Assembly (NCBI GenBank): GCA_020809705.1 | Contig: CP085828.1 | Coordinates: 6,138,001 to 6,202,000 of the forward strand | Source of the DNA: Calonectria ilicicola | Lineage: Eukaryota > Ascomycota > Sordariomycetes > Hypocreales > Nectriaceae | DNA length: 64,000 bases | Direction: 5' to 3' | In this document: in pieces, positions 19,972 to 30,734 of the stretch | How the letters are laid out: each line of letters begins with the position of its first letter | Position numbering within the stretch: the first letter of the stretch is position 1 | Notes under the pieces: generated by a model | Seen by the model: only the letters and a program-made list of their open reading frames with translations | Told to the model about the DNA's origin: nothing | Databases searched by the model: none | Position numbers and translations under genes: made by a program

Positions 19972-21596
19972 TTTTTGGTTTGTAAAATCGAGATAACAAA
20001 AGTTGACTTTGAGAAGTTTTTCAGCGGCCTCAAGCAGATGGACACGTTCAGTATCTATAATCTGTACATGGACGGATCAGTCGCTGTGGCTTCCTGTATG
20101 GCTGAGCTTAGTAGTGGACTCGAAGCCTCAGCTGATGGCCTAGCGTGGGGATTGATAGGTTGCCAAGATCGCCGGTTATGAGTCTTGCGCAGATGCCATC
20201 GACCCGGTTCTTAGCATCAGGTAGCCGAATCCCACATCTTTCACGTCAACCAATGGTAAGTAGGATTGTTTTGGGTCAAATGAGGGATTTCCGCCTGATG
20301 GTGCTAAATAATGTCTTTGCGCACGACGCTGTTGCGAGACAACTGCTGCACTAGGGTGGAGACAGCTGGATGTCGGTGTAAGATGATAGCTGCAGGTTGG
20401 TGATGGTTCACGAACTAGTGATTAACTTAATCCATCAACTTTAATCATGCCTTTTTTGCCTGGTCCATCGCTTGTTAGTATCCTGGGCACTTGTGATGGA
20501 GAGTGGTTTATTTCCTCATCTGCAGGCGTTGAGTATTCACGGGCTCTCATCTGTCGGCATGCATAATGTATAGGCAACTGAGATTGTGATTGCAGCAAAG
20601 TGATGCAAGAGACTGCATTTGCCCAATTAGAGCGATGGTGGCCGCATTGTAAAATCCACATTATCGATCGAGGTCGAACATCAGTGGTCGAGGAGCAGGC
20701 TAGAACCAACAGCATAAAATATCGGTGACCAGGGCTTTTAGTGTCACACCATTTCCAGTAAGCGACCTTTTAGATCTTGAGAATGGGAGAATCGCTTGAC
20801 ACATTTCTAATATCACCTTCCCATTATTGGATTTTCGTCTTTCTTTTTTCTTTTTAGTATTGCGACGTGGGAGATTGTGACTATTGCACAATGGTCTGAA
20901 CTACTACTGAATGATGCTAAAAAGAACAGTGGCTAAAATTGATATATTTTAAAAAAAAAATTGGCAAGTGCTAATAGAAGTTTCTCAATTAACAGATTCT
21001 TGTAATTTCAACCAACGACCGCGTTTAGGAATTGATTCACAGGAAATCGACGAAATATATCTTGTGATACTTGTAAACTGCAGCCTGAGAGGAACCATTG
21101 ATGAGCAGCATATACAATTATTCTCCTTGAGTCGATCGACCATACTAGAGAAAATATGATTTTGCTTTGCGACAAGTAGCTGAAAGACCATCAGAGCCTA
21201 GAACTATTGATGTTTATTGATACATTGGCCATGCTATGATCTACTCGAATGGCACAGTTATTTCGTCGAACTCAAAGTTTGGTTGGAATGAGGATTACGA
21301 AATGTGGCGTTCAAACGCTCTGCTCGACTAAAACTAGCCCAAATGCGGGAAGCTCTGACGAGGCCCATGGATCACATGCATTTGAGTCAAAAGATGGATT
21401 TGATGACACTGCCGTTTCTAGAAAGGCTAAACATTAAAGTTTCTCATCCTGGAGGTCCTTTCAAACCCCTCCTCCTCCTTCCATAGTGTGCCACCAGCTC
21501 AACACTTGATACAAGATAGAGAGGAGACTCGACGGTGATTGGTCTCTTGAGCGGAACCAGAGAGCTCTTAATATCATCAAGTAAAAACGTAAAGCC
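19972..21596. other. divergent intergenic region, nothing recognised
   Basis: 1.6 kb between the secreted protein and the 7TM gene. It includes A/T homopolymers near 20835 and 20950. A short open stretch at about 21250-21437 on the plus strand has no start context or family resemblance. Confidence 0.45.
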
Positions 21597-22972
21597 ATGA
21601 AATTGGCCCGTCCAGGGCCAACAGTAATACTGGTAAGCAGCCCCTGCGCACAAATGTTGAGAAGATCTGCCATTGTAACTCGAAGCAGGTTTCCGGATGG
21701 ATCATTGCTATTATCGCCGCAATTGCGGTCATTTGCAGACTTTATCTCCGGATTGGAATCCAAAACAAGAGGTTAATGCACGGAGACATCATTATTTGCA
21801 TGGCTTGGATCGCTGCCGCCACAACAAATAGTATTTTTACCGTCATGGCCAGCCTCGGTGGTCTTGAACCAGATGTTCTGTCCACCTTACAAGGGTATAG
21901 AGGGACCTTCCAAAACGGCATCAAAGTTGAACAGGTTAGAAAGAAACCCGCCCGTAAATTTGAAGACTTGAGTTTGAGACACAAGAGAGAATTCAGCTGA
22001 CACTGAACACTACTTAGCTACTTTGGTTTGGTCATGTAGCGATTTGGTCGACGTTTTATTTGTGCAAGGGCGCGCTCTTGGCAGTCTACCTAAAGATATT
22101 TCCCGAATTCATGGTAAAACGCAGAATCTTCCTGTGGTTGACGATAGCATACAATGCTGCGGCTTACGTTACAAGTGTTATCCTACTTCTTACAATTTGT
22201 GGACGCAAGTAAGTATATCTGCCCAATTTCTTTTCCGTGAGCTTATAGTTATGCGAAACAGAACGGTTCAAGATGCTCCAGAATGTGCCCAATTTCATGG
22301 GAGAATAGTATACTTCGTTACTTGGAGTCTTCATATATTTGGTGATCTTTTAGGTGAGAAAAATATCTTTAGATGTCACCTCCCCAATAAACTAATAGGA
22401 ACCTGATAGTTTTCTCGCTACCCTGGTTCATTGTCTCCAGCATGCGGTTGAAAAGATCGGTCAAAATTGGGCTTTATTGTACATTTCTGCTCAGCTTTAT
22501 CAACATATCAATATGCATCACTCGCCTCATAATTATCCAAGTTGCAGAAACCAAAGAGGTTGTGCCTCTGGGCTTGATGGGTGAGGATATGAGAAGTTGC
22601 TTATGGAACAAGACGCTAATCTTATACGTGTATCATATAGTCTTGTGGTATTCTCTCGAATGCAACACTGGGGTTGTTATTGCATGCTTGCCCGCCTTGC
22701 GGCCGTACCTGACCGATCGAGACCACAAGGTTCCCGGATCCAGTCAGGATTCCAGGGTACATGCGGCGGGAAGGGCGATAGCAGGAACTGCAGATAGAAA
22801 GTTGCAAGAGTCAGTACAAGCCATTGCATATGGAAAAGATCAATTGGCAGGGGAGCCCAAGAGCTCGCATCACAACGGGGTGAAGATTTCAACCATTGCT
22901 GGGTTGTCGCGAGTAGAGTCATCAACGGGATTGATCCCGGATACGGAAAGGGGATCATCTTCATGGGCTTAG
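21597..22972 (+). CDS. fungal rhodopsin-like seven-helix membrane protein (375 aa)
   Basis: Five exons: 21597-21632, 21689-21934, 22018-22208, 22262-22353 and 22410-22972. All have GT-AG ends and continuous frame. After a 12-residue first exon comes TM1 (SGWIIAIIAAIAVICRLYLRI), then the loop and TM2 (HGDIIICMAWIAAA), matching the R-x-GW/W-DD-x-x-I-LAW style of the Fung_rhodopsin (SAT-like) domain. Later helices include FYLCKGALLAVYLKIFP, YVTSVILLLTI, DLLVFSLPWFIV and the final TIACLPALRPYL-type GVVIACLPALRPYL. A cytosolic tail of about 70 polar residues follows. Members are orphan receptors or modifiers near effector and secondary-metabolite genes; ligand and partner are unknown. The first exon is the least certain part. 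It is less GC-rich than its neighbours. Confidence 0.78.
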
Positions 22973-25431
22973 ATTGATGCTAAGATAAAATTGTGGGTTA
23001 TCTAGCTTTTCTCAAATGATTGCAACGCGCGCAAGGGTCATTCCTTAAGTGAACCATGAGCCGGCCAGGCTGGCGTTTCCAGCAGCAATCAAGTTGCTTA
23101 AACTACACCCTGGGCATTTTATCGTTAAATCACCAATCATGCATGCCCTAGAAGCGCCTGCACACCACCGCTTACTCCATTTTCAACCGCCATCATGCCA
23201 CTCGGCCGAGAACACCAACTTTATGCTAGTGCTTATATGCAGGGAGACCCGGCTTTTCTGCACAATCCTTCGGTCATTTCACGCGCAGTTGATATCTTTT
23301 CAGTAGTTATCGCGAATCGGTATTCTAATTTAAACCCATACCACCTTCGCTTATCTACCATGTTTGTCCACTTATACGGTCGGGTTGATTCGGGATCGTC
23401 GCCTTGCTTTAGTCGCACTCCTTGAGTCCGTTCATTGTTAATTAGACATCATTTTTTCTAGAGTTATTTTGGAACTACCATTATGTCTGCAACCTCGATT
23501 TACTGAGGAGACAGTCCATGCAAGGTCAATCACAATAGGTAGTACATCTAACCCGCCGCTAGTGGTTGAGTTGATAGAACAGAACTGCGTTCATCCCTCC
23601 TGTGTCTCAAATAGAAATCTGCATTTAAATCTTTATCAAGCTTTTGATCGGTAAAGCGATGGGAGGGCTACCCGTAGTACAAGGAATCGGCAAAAGGGTG
23701 CTGAATGACGAACGGAGGCGGCGGCCGCAAACCCCTTGCAGGAGTTCATGACAGCGCTTGAATGCAGGTTCATAGCCCTCGACCCCTTGCATAAAAATCA
23801 ATTATTTATCTCCTTTCCAACATCATGTGCGAGGTCTTCCACTAATACACTTATGCGGGCTCCCATACTATCTTTATCCAGTAGCAGCGGAAGGAGCCGC
23901 ACAGGGGTTTGCGTGAGAGTCCGGTGAGCTGAATCGACAATAAGGCCGCGCAAAAACCGGCCCATCCACCCGAAATTTTGCTTGAATTATCTTCATCAAG
24001 CGCGCGCATAGTATTCCAACTCCTCGGGAGAAATGCCGTCTAAGAATTGGGTGTCCGGTGGATGAGGATGAGACGCAACATTGTGTTTCATGGAGTTGAT
24101 ACCTTCTAATGTACTGAGGATTTAACTGGTAGTGGATGTTATACACACCGCGTGGTACCCCTTTTTTATGCATCACGCCCCCTTTGAATTCAAGTAAACG
24201 ATGGTGCCTGATAGCCAATCATCCACTGCCGTCTGGCCAATCTTTCTACCCGTCTTGAAGTCCTGACACGATTTTTCCGAATAGAGAAAGGATCTATTAA
24301 AATCTCAATGATATTCAGAAGGCCATTGTTGACTTGATGGTATATATATAGCCCCTCTTGGCAGGAAGGTTCATGGTCAACAAGAGAAATAAACCACTCT
24401 GCCTCAAAGTTCAGCGCGGCCAACACATTCCTTTCTCTAAAAGCACAACGGTCAGTGTGAAAAATACTTCTAATCAATTCTTTTCAAGTTGACATTGGTT
24501 TAGTTCATTTTCTGAAAAACACGATCCGGTGATAGACCGTTATTTCTTCTCATTCACATCATACCGAAGCTTTCTTCACGCGAAATGGAAAACTAAGAAC
24601 ATAAGGTTTCAACGCCAATGTTTGATGGGGGCATTGTTACAACGCAGCCAGCCTCAGCGTCAGCCCTTTCCGATGAAAGCCCTGAACTTTCCCTCCGAGG
24701 AGGAGGTGCAATAAGCACTCTGCATGGTGCGGCAGAGGACGCATATAATGAGGATATAGGAGGAGGCTACGTGAGCTGCATTTCGTGGTGGAACAATTGT
24801 TTCAGTCAATGCTGCTGATCTCAGACCTGACCGCGCGATTGGATCATCAACCGGAGAACACTAACATTGTGAATTATGGTGGGCGCTGGGACCGCAAGAC
24901 TGGATTAGGTTGTTTTGCTGTGATTAAATGATCTCTTGAGGGAAATTTTGTCTAGTTAGCATTCGATTTAAATAAAGCAGGCCTTTTTTTTTCGAAATGA
25001 TATCATGATCTTCATCGGCCCCGCATGTTCTACTGCCAGCAATCTATACAGTTCTTTTTATACGTGCCTCGTGAGTCTGCATAACTTCAAGACTTGATAT
25101 CTTGTTTATTTTCAGAAAATTCAAAATGCAGATAATCTGCGATTAGACACGTTTAAGCCACGTTCCCCAACAAGAACCATTATCCACCGGACCGGCGGCA
25201 TAAATTTCCGTTACGAGATATAGTGGGCATCGCCATATTCCCCACTCTCTCACGTCACGTCTCTTCGTTCTACACTCTGTATGGGCGGTTTTTTAACGGC
25301 CAGCTGGCCGGAGCGGGGAAACTGGGAGGATTGTTTGCTCGTTATAAATGTGCAGCTAGTTCAATAAATGTCCTATTCCACTTTCCTGTAAGCACTCATT
25401 GCCTTACTCCAACAAATCCTCTTCTTTAAAG
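22973..25431. other. long intergenic region, no gene recognised
   Basis: 2.46 kb between the 7TM gene and the phosphatase-like gene. Frames at 23195-23425 (+) and 24190-24477 (-) are open but lack start context, introns to extend them and recognisable motifs. A TATAAA lies at 25343-25348 before the next gene. Confidence 0.4.
25343..25348 (+). promoter_or_regulatory. TATA box of the phosphoglycerate-mutase-like gene
   Basis: TATAAA in GTTATAAATG, 84-89 bp upstream of the ATG at 25432. Confidence 0.55.
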
Positions 25432-26283
25432 ATGGCACCAACCCTAACTTGCGTCCGCCATGGGCAGGGATATCACAATCTTGGAGCCAAATATCATCAT
25501 TTGGTTGACCCCTCATTGACCAACATTGGAGAAGAGCAATGCAAAGCTGTCGAGGAAAAGTGTACCCGACTTGGGAGAGATATATCCCTCATTATCGCAT
25601 CGCCTTTGACCCGGACTCTACAAACCGCTCTATTTTCATTCGAGTCCGTGCTGTCCAACCGCGATGGCCAGATGAACATCCTGGCACTGCCGTCAGCACA
25701 AGAGACCTTCGACTATCCGTTCAACACTGGTACCGAGACTGAGCAGCTCCGGGACAAGTGCAAGGAAAACAACTGGCCCGTCGACCTGTCTTTAGTTGAA
25801 GAAGGTTGGACTGACAAGAGCGTGCAAAGCCGCTACTACCCTGCGAGCATTCGACTGGAGGCACGTGCGCGAGATACGCGACAATTTGTGAGAACCAAGT
25901 TACGAGAGCTACTGGCGGCCGGCGTGAAGGATCCACACATTGTGCTTGTAACTCATGGTAGCTTTCTTCATTTCTTCACCGAAGACTTTGAGAATTACGC
26001 CAAAGGTAGAGGAACAGGTTGGGATAATTGTGAATGCCGTGCATACACATTTGAGAACGGTGTTGACACCGACGATGACTTGGAAGCTCATTTGGTCGAA
26101 ACCTCTAAGTCGCGGCAAGAAAGAGGCGTTGCTATTCCGGCGCCATCAAGAGAAGAGCAGCGCGATCTCTTCCAAAAGGCCATCGTGGCCTGGGAGCAGC
26201 AACAACTCCCAAATGCGATCCACTTAGGGTACAATATCCCAGCGTCGGAAAATGTGAATGGTAGCAAAGAGAATGCGAACTAA
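25432..26283 (+). CDS. phosphoglycerate-mutase-like histidine phosphatase (283 aa)
   Basis: Single exon of the histidine-phosphatase superfamily. The phospho-histidine motif is CVRHGQGYHNLG (His at about residue 9). The supporting Arg is in ASPLTRTLQTA, the acid region is near LVEEGWTD and the second catalytic His is in VLVTHGSFLHFF. The length and the SPLxRTLQTA box match fungal PHO-like proteins related to yeast PMU1 and bacterial PhoE, which act on small phosphate esters rather than as glycolytic mutases. I chose ATG 25432 because the protein aligns from MAPTLTCVRHG; the ATG 33 nt upstream adds an unusual polar leader. Cytosolic, no signal peptide. Confidence 0.9.
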   Translation: MAPTLTCVRHGQGYHNLGAKYHHLVDPSLTNIGEEQCKAVEEKCTRLGRDISLIIASPLTRTLQTALFSFESVLSNRDGQMNILALPSAQETFDYPFNTGTETEQLRDKCKENNWPVDLSLVEEGWTDKSVQSRYYPASIRLEARARDTRQFVRTKLRELLAAGVKDPHIVLVTHGSFLHFFTEDFENYAKGRGTGWDNCECRAYTFENGVDTDDDLEAHLVETSKSRQERGVAIPAPSREEQRDLFQKAIVAWEQQQLPNAIHLGYNIPASENVNGSKENAN

Positions 26284-27090
26284 AAGTCCATGAGATATGC
26301 TATCATGGTAAACAAGGCTCGCCAGAGTGATAGGACCATGCAAGAAATCGCGTAGAATGCGATTTTAGCTATTTTATGATGAGATGTTGATTGCAGTCAA
26401 CCAAGTGAAAAAGAAGAAAGGCTCTCAGTTTAGACCGTGCTCTACAGAAATTCCTAACAAAGTAAAACCTGTTGAATGTGTGATAATCTCCTCGTGTTAA
26501 CGATAGACATTCATGAAGCTCATGTTTACTCAAGTTTAGATAACTTCTTTATTCTTAAATCCTTAGAATTGATGAAAATATTGAATGAGATTTTTATTTC
26601 TGAAATTTCTTCATCCTTGTGAACAATGAAAATATTCGTAGATGTAACAAAGGCAGCACCTGACGCGACGTACTCTGGTAATACAAGAATAAAATACTGA
26701 AAGCGATTTATGTTCACGAATCTATCAACCTCGAATTTAGATAAATTTAGCATCCGTGTGTTCTCCGCCTCTTTTGGGCACTTTCTTTGTCGTTTAATTC
26801 TGTTTGTTCGTAGTCGCCAGTTACAGGTGGGTGCCGGTCCACATGAGTGAAATGTCTTCTTTGTTCTTGATTTTATGTTCAGTGTGATTAGAATAAATGT
26901 TCAACGAACGTGGGTTTGACTTTGATGTCAGAAACGTCTACAAATACTCTCGTGTGTAACTAGGTATGACCTTTATTCGGACCCATGGTCAGAAAGTCTT
27001 CCTAGTGACATCTTGAATTGCCTCAGATCGTATACAAAACAAAAAGCCTTCTTATCATCGTCTTTGAACAACGAGAAAGATCATCTCACC
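26284..27090. other. intergenic, no gene recognised
   Basis: 807 bp, AT-rich. The only long frame (26526-26753, minus) is low-complexity Ile/Phe/Lys-rich and is judged spurious. Confidence 0.5.
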
Positions 27091-29166
27091 ATGACTTTTA
27101 AAAACATGCGACATAAATTAAATCCTTTTTCAGAAAAGGGTAAAAATCGAGATGTTCTCAAAGCACTTCAGCTGCTTCAAGAAAATTTGGATCACATTCA
27201 AGTATCGGAGACGTTGCGCGAAAGTCTTAGGCAAGCGACTATCACTCCTAGCGCCTGTATCAGTGATGAAAAGGCCGAGATAGCTGTTATGCACAGAAAC
27301 TACCTCGCAGTAGTCGAGCTCTCAAAGGGTTTAGATCGTGCCGATCTCAACATAATAACTCGGAAAAGGGTTGAAAGGGCCTTGGTCACCGTGCTCACTG
27401 CGATCATGACAGATCATATTCTGATTGGACCTACCATTGGCTTCCACCACGCGATGCTTCTTAATGTGGAAGAAAATTCACCATTCGAAGAAATAGAGCT
27501 AACTGCAGCTATCAAGAATAGCTTGCGAGACATGGATTTTGAAGATGAACTTAAAATACATCTCGAGAGCTGTGATACAATCGAAGAGATCGAAAGAAAG
27601 CTCCTTGATGCCGTTACCAATGCTAATAAAGACTCACATTGTTGGGCAATTGGCGAGGCATTCCAGTTGATACACTATGGGTTGGAAATCAAGGCGAGAA
27701 GTCTCAATGGAAATTCAAAATGCAAAGAATTTGTTCAAGTTAAATATGAAGAAGTTGAATTAAATGGTTCACCCTCATTCGACCAATTGACATTGAACGA
27801 TTCTATCGCATTACTGAGTCGAAGGCTAGCTGTTTGCGGACAGGAAGCAGCAGCGCAGAAGGTCAGCTGCGTTTCTTTATATGGGGGACCAAAATCTTCC
27901 AAGTATTTCAAACATACTACCCTACCTATCATGTCTATAGACATGCTCGACAACCTTGTGAACCCTATCAGTCTGAATATTTTCACCTGTAAGGTCTTGA
28001 TTCGAACAATGTGTCCTATCAAAACCGCTATCGATGATGAGTACATGTTTTTTGTTAGGATTGACCATGAGGATCGACTAGCAAAGATGAAACAAGAACT
28101 ATCTCTTCAAGCTTCACGTACTCTGGGCGAGGAGAGTCTTCGAGCAAAGACAGTCAAGAGGTACATGGATCAGCAACACAAAAGCAACATTAATTATGGG
28201 TGCGTATTAACCAGTGCGTGGAATTCAGAGCTGGAAAATATGAATATTTTGTCCGAACCCTTTGCACACCTATCTGATATATTCACGATCGAGACACGAA
28301 ATGAATTCTGGAAGAGTTATAATATGGATCCAAACAAAAATGAGGGGAATTATTTCAAATGCTGGGAATGGAGCAGTTCGTGGTTGATGTTACAATATGG
28401 ATGCACTTTAGAGAGACAGATATCGTCTTCTGTGGATCGGAGAATCAACCCACTAGCGCTGCTAAAACAAGAGCTGAACTCTGCTGGTGCATCCGAACTC
28501 AGTAAAGATCTCATGGAAGCTGATATGATTCCTCTTTCCCAGCTTGAAGAGCACTCTAAGTTTTATATCGGCGATTACAAAGCTCTCAGAAATTTAGGTC
28601 TTCGCAGACTTGCCAAACTTACTGATGATTTATCAATAGCTAATATAAAGCTAGACAAAATCAAGGCGGCAAGTGAGATGCTCAGCTGGGATATTGCCAG
28701 AAATAAGCAAATGTTAATGGGACCTAACCTGTTCTTCAGGTTAGCGGAAGTGAAAAGAATAATGGCTGACCCGGTTCCGATAAAGCAATGGTTGGAATGC
28801 AAGAAATCAAACTCGACCAAAATTACGGAATATAAAGAAATTGGCGACCAAGTTAATCTGCTGAGAACGCTAATTGATGTGAAGATAAATAAAGAGGTGG
28901 ATTCAAGAGGAATGGGTCAGCCTAGAAGTATCTCCCATCTTGGCAGGCACCTGGAAGCAAGTAAAGAGTTGATGTCGGGAGACGCATTATTCTTGGTGAG
29001 ATATGCAGAGTCTGAGCTTAAAAGCAACGCAGAGAAACAGCAGGCTGAAGAGAAAAGGGTAGCTGAAGCGATGAAGCTCGCCGAAGACAGAGCTGAAAAG
29101 GCCAAAGTGGCTAAAATAAGTAGGCTTGAAGCTAAGGAGAAAATGAAGCATAAGTTTGGGTTTTGA
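27091..29166 (+). CDS. unrecognised 691-aa protein with C-terminal coiled coil
   Basis: A single 2.1-kb frame from ATG 27091 (CTCACCATGA context); an upstream extension has only a TTG. I recognise no domain. The N-terminus is basic (MTFKNMRHKLNPF). Residues 1-200 are mainly amphipathic helices. The centre (about 240-480) is mixed with few Trp. Residues about 500-620 are again helical with heptad-like Leu spacing. The last 45 residues form a charged Ala/Glu/Lys coiled coil (AEKQQAEEKRVAEAMKLAED) ending KMKHKFGF. No signal peptide, TM segment, P-loop or zinc motif. Codon use is AT-richer than the adjacent cyclase and there is no intron, which would fit a lineage-restricted or transferred gene. 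An uninterrupted frame of this length argues against chance. Likely intracellular; function unknown. Confidence 0.75.
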   Translation: MTFKNMRHKLNPFSEKGKNRDVLKALQLLQENLDHIQVSETLRESLRQATITPSACISDEKAEIAVMHRNYLAVVELSKGLDRADLNIITRKRVERALVTVLTAIMTDHILIGPTIGFHHAMLLNVEENSPFEEIELTAAIKNSLRDMDFEDELKIHLESCDTIEEIERKLLDAVTNANKDSHCWAIGEAFQLIHYGLEIKARSLNGNSKCKEFVQVKYEEVELNGSPSFDQLTLNDSIALLSRRLAVCGQEAAAQKVSCVSLYGGPKSSKYFKHTTLPIMSIDMLDNLVNPISLNIFTCKVLIRTMCPIKTAIDDEYMFFVRIDHEDRLAKMKQELSLQASRTLGEESLRAKTVKRYMDQQHKSNINYGCVLTSAWNSELENMNILSEPFAHLSDIFTIETRNEFWKSYNMDPNKNEGNYFKCWEWSSSWLMLQYGCTLERQISSSVDRRINPLALLKQELNSAGASELSKDLMEADMIPLSQLEEHSKFYIGDYKALRNLGLRRLAKLTDDLSIANIKLDKIKAASEMLSWDIARNKQMLMGPNLFFRLAEVKRIMADPVPIKQWLECKKSNSTKITEYKEIGDQVNLLRTLIDVKINKEVDSRGMGQPRSISHLGRHLEASKELMSGDALFLVRYAESELKSNAEKQQAEEKRVAEAMKLAEDRAEKAKVAKISRLEAKEKMKHKFGF

Positions 29167-30734
29167 TATGAAGTAATATGGCAACTATTGCATCAGTAGA
29201 GCTCACTGATTAGAGGATTTCATCATTTTCTTGAGAGCCGCTCTTAGACTGAGTGAGGCCTAATCTTCTCCCTAGCTCTATCAGTAATTAAGAATTTAAT
29301 AACGATGGTGGGAATATAGCTAAGGGTCTGAGTATAGCGGTCATTTAGATATATAGCTATGCGTAATTCTGGTGCACCAATTTATCCACTGGGTCGTTTC
29401 TTTGATTCAATTTTTTTTTAGTATGCTAAGATCACAGAAATGGTTGGCTCGAACATTTTGCATAGCGCCGGGTTGTGCAAGTAATTTCTGAACCTTGCAA
29501 GGAAGCTCGGCAAAAATGCACTAGGCAGCGAGAATTGCTTTCTGTGCTCCCATGAAGCACCCGATTCGTGCGATTTTCGCTCTGTTAAAAATACGCTGGT
29601 GGCTAATGGAGCATGCCAATTTTTTCAAGCAAGTACGCGCGGCTTGAAGCCACATTTGCCGTCAGCCAGAGGCATTATCAGTGTTGTGAGCGTTGGTTCT
29701 AAAATAGATCTGCAAAGTGATCCTGCGGGACTTGGGCTGCCGATCCATTGCGACTGGAGCGAATCACGGCATTTATGGAGATGCAGCGTCGGGAATTTTC
29801 CGGTCAACGATGGGAACTGCCCTTGAACCGCAACCTGAAAGTGTGGTTGGGATATCCTGGCTACGCGGGTGTCGATTTGGTGGGGGTGATCCTGCAGGTT
29901 GGCCAAGTCAAACCCACTGCACATCGAGATTAGTGCATCTTCCGTTCTCGCGAAGATCAAACTAACTAGCAGGTCACCGACACAGCCACCTTTGGACAAC
30001 GAAATCTAACCAGCCACGCTAAGATTAAGGTTCATTAGCCCTCGGAAAATGAGACGGTGGGAATGATGGGAACTGTGGCTTACAGCTCGGAGACGTTGAG
30101 ATACATTTTGTTCTTATTCGCTCTTACAATGGGTACAAATTATTGCCAATGTCTCGATTTGTAGCTTAATTTTTGAAACATTCAATGCATTCATTCCCGT
30201 ATTCTCTGCCCCGCCACTCGGTTGTCAAACTCGGTCAAGGTTGGACGAAACGCATTGCGAGCCGCATTCTCAGGGGTCTGGCCTAGGCTTGTTTGACGAT
30301 GCGACGGGCTAAGGTCCGCCCGCGGAAGCATCCGGCCGATCAAGGACACACGGACATGGTGCCGGTGACCAACATATTTCGTATCCAACGCGTTCCTTGG
30401 GTTTCAATTGTGCATCCTCCCTAATGCCGATGCTGGCACATAGCGCAGGGCTAACGCCGTGGCCCATCTGCGGCCAACTGCATCGGGAGTTAGTGCACCT
30501 CAGACGGCCAACACGACCGTAGACTTGGTGTCGCGTCGCGCACAGCTTCGCCAAACTCCTTTTTGACAGCTTTCTGTTTCCTGGTTTCTCCAGTGCGTCA
30601 CTTCATACAAACCCAATACTTAAAGCCCATGATAGCTCTTCATCTGGTCAGAAACGAGTACTAGCAAAGGGCATCTGACTTTCCATTACTTTCGTTCATT
30701 CATTTAACCTCATCCACAAATAAAGGTGTAATTG
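29167..30734. other. intergenic region upstream of the triterpene cyclase
   Basis: 1.57 kb. The left half is AT-rich. From 29600 it becomes GC-rich, with a 375-nt open frame on the minus strand (29625-29999) that has no recognisable motif. No partner biosynthetic gene (P450, glycosyltransferase, oxidoreductase) is seen. Confidence 0.45.

Noticed and set aside
23195..23425. Plus-strand frame beginning MPLGREHQLYASAYMQ
   Set aside because: Protein-like at first glance but isolated, no intron extends it and no motif; not supported as a gene.
24190..24477. 95-codon minus-strand frame
   Set aside because: Open and somewhat protein-like (FEAEWFISLVDHEPSCQ) but without start context, partner exons or family resemblance.
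26526..26753. 75-codon minus-strand frame
   Set aside because: Ile/Phe/Lys low complexity in AT-rich DNA, no start context or homologous pattern.
29625..29999. 124-codon minus-strand frame upstream of the cyclase
   Set aside because: No recognisable motif, no flanking splice support; treated as spacer.
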